This document shows positions 63,245-64,000 of a stretch of 64,000 nucleotides of DNA, piece after piece. A program made the translations under genes and the position numbers. Numbering within the stretch: position 1 is the stretch's first letter; each line of letters starts with the position of its first letter. The notes below the pieces were generated by a model. The model was not told the origin of the DNA, searched no databases, and saw only the letters and a list, made by a program, of their open reading frames with translations. Where the stretch lies: assembly GCF_000733945.1 (NCBI RefSeq), contig NZ_JPOL01000002.1:2295001-2359000 (forward strand), given 5' to 3'. The stretch is from Flavimarina sp. Hel_I_48 (lineage in GTDB: Bacteria > Bacteroidota > Bacteroidia > Flavobacteriales > Flavobacteriaceae).

Positions 63245-64000
63245 TTGAAACATATAGTAGCAATACAAGGTATAAAAGGCTCCTTTCACCATCAGGTGGC
63301 ACAGGATTTTTTTAGTGAAGATGTCGCCGTACTTGAGTGCCGCTCCTTTCAGGATGTGGTGAACAGCTTACTGGCGGGTACCAGTACAGACGCGGTGATG
63401 GCCATTGAAAACAGTATTGCGGGAAGCATCATTCCCAACTATGCGCTTATTGATGAATATGACCTCAATATTGAAGGTGAATATTATTTACCCATAAGCC
63501 AAAACCTTATGGTACTTCCGGGTCAAAAGCTGGAAGATCTCAAAGAAGTCTGGTCCCATCCCATGGCTATATTACAATGTCGGGAATTTTTTAAGGGAAA
63601 AGAGCATATCAGGCTTATTGAAGATGATGATACCGCTGGTGCGGCCAAACGGGTTATGGATGAAAAGGCCATTAATGTAGGGGCTATCGCCAGTAAAATT
63701 GCGGCAAATATCTATGGTCTTGAAATCATAGCGCCAGATATGCAAACGATAAAAGATAACGCTACCCGTTTTTTTATTTTGAACACCAATGGCCGGAGCA
63801 ATACGGAAACGCCGGACAAAGCTTCCGTAAAATTTCTTACGGACCATAAAAGGGGAAGTCTAGCCGCGGTGCTCAATGTCATGAGCGATTGCAGGCTCAA
63901 CCTTACTAAAATACAATCCCTGCCCGTTATTGAAACACCCTGGATCTATTCCTTTTTTGTAGACGTGACCTTTAAGGATTACAGGCATTTTGAAAAAGCC
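63245..64000 (+). CDS. pheA: prephenate dehydratase (partial, runs off the window)
   Basis: Makes phenylpyruvate in phenylalanine synthesis. The frame is open to the window end; 252 codons are seen. It starts at TTG 63245, giving MKHIVAIQGIKGSFHHQVAQ, and the in-phase upstream codons include no better start. ENSIAGS (55-61), the TRF catalytic motif in NATRFFIL (174-176) and the ACT-domain start HKRGSLAAVL at about 201 are present. Length so far fits a monofunctional dehydratase with a C-terminal ACT domain for phenylalanine feedback. Preceded by an attenuator-like leader. Confidence 0.93.
   Translation, partial: MKHIVAIQGIKGSFHHQVAQDFFSEDVAVLECRSFQDVVNSLLAGTSTDAVMAIENSIAGSIIPNYALIDEYDLNIEGEYYLPISQNLMVLPGQKLEDLKEVWSHPMAILQCREFFKGKEHIRLIEDDDTAGAAKRVMDEKAINVGAIASKIAANIYGLEIIAPDMQTIKDNATRFFILNTNGRSNTETPDKASVKFLTDHKRGSLAAVLNVMSDCRLNLTKIQSLPVIETPWIYSFFVDVTFKDYRHFEKA

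Noticed and set aside
63000..63245. T-box riboswitch as explanation of the pheA leader
   Set aside because: I see neither a specifier loop nor the conserved T-box antiterminator sequence; the Tyr/Phe-rich frame and competing hairpins fit attenuation better.
63114..63302. 62-codon minus-strand frame opposite the pheA leader
   Set aside because: It opposes both the attenuator and the pheA start and has no recognisable motif, so it looks like a shadow.
1..64000. CRISPR array
   Set aside because: No run of evenly spaced direct repeats was noticed; the repeats found are inverted, few and irregularly spaced.

Overview
The window looks like chromosomal DNA of a member of the Bacteroidota, most likely a marine Flavobacteriaceae. 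The evidence is a GldA gliding-motility ATPase, a type IX secretion (T9SS) sorting tail, OMP_b-brl_3-type outer-membrane barrels, a speA-speB-deoxyhypusine-synthase-like polyamine operon, several SusCD-era style lipoproteins with short lipoboxes, promoters of the TTTG-N18/20-TAnnTTTG type, and a lack of clear Shine-Dalgarno motifs. I cannot assign a genus from sequence alone.

Layout. 0.2-4.1 kb: zwf-pgl (oxidative pentose phosphate pathway) facing a glycosyltransferase and a DUF547 lipoprotein. 4.3-8.7 kb: der and a large outer-membrane barrel protein. 8.9-12.2 kb: a tightly overlapping polyamine operon. 12.5-23.9 kb: envelope sugar metabolism, namely a GH20 hexosaminidase, a three-gene lipid glycosylation operon (GT2, LAB_N membrane protein, ArnT-like GT83), a T9SS cargo protein, and a second three-gene glycosyltransferase operon. 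24.1-30.9 kb: a membrane polyferredoxin and FAD oxidoreductase, a second DUF547 protein, a GH113-like hydrolase and a porin. 31.2-40.5 kb: an AT-rich orphan gene, acyl-CoA dehydrogenase, anmK, glutamate-type dehydrogenase, nhaB and an exbB-exbD-tonB-folC operon. 40.6-46.4 kb: tRNA-Val followed by an accessory block of unrelated small genes. 46.6-64 kb: rpiA, membrane proteins, an RND efflux operon, a GFO/IDH/MocA oxidoreductase, assorted small genes, gldA, and the start of pheA behind what looks like an aromatic-amino-acid attenuator.

The most interesting region is 41.0-46.3 kb. The accessory genes (a PIN/UPF0175 toxin-antitoxin pair, an AlbA_2/HATPase protein, a 123-aa orphan, an HxlR-VOC pair, a small lipoprotein) sit between imperfect hairpins. 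Several modules begin with GTT plus a short variable sequence and end with the exact or near-exact reverse complement plus AAC. The terminal sequence differs from module to module but matches within a module (for example GTTAGCAAAA...TTTTGCTAAC, and GTTAGCGGC...GCCGCTAAC). This is the rule expected for integron gene cassettes with attC sites. No integrase is visible, so the block looks like an integrase-less cassette cluster or a Bacteroidota analogue of one.

The second notable item is the pheA leader. A 52-codon open frame starts M-R-S-Y-Y-F-F-Y-F and is followed by a terminator hairpin whose 5' arm can pair instead with an upstream segment. Other points are short dispersed palindromic repeats in intergenic spaces, two DUF547 paralogues, and an unidentified AT-rich gene with a weak resemblance to ADP-ribosyltransferase-like motifs.
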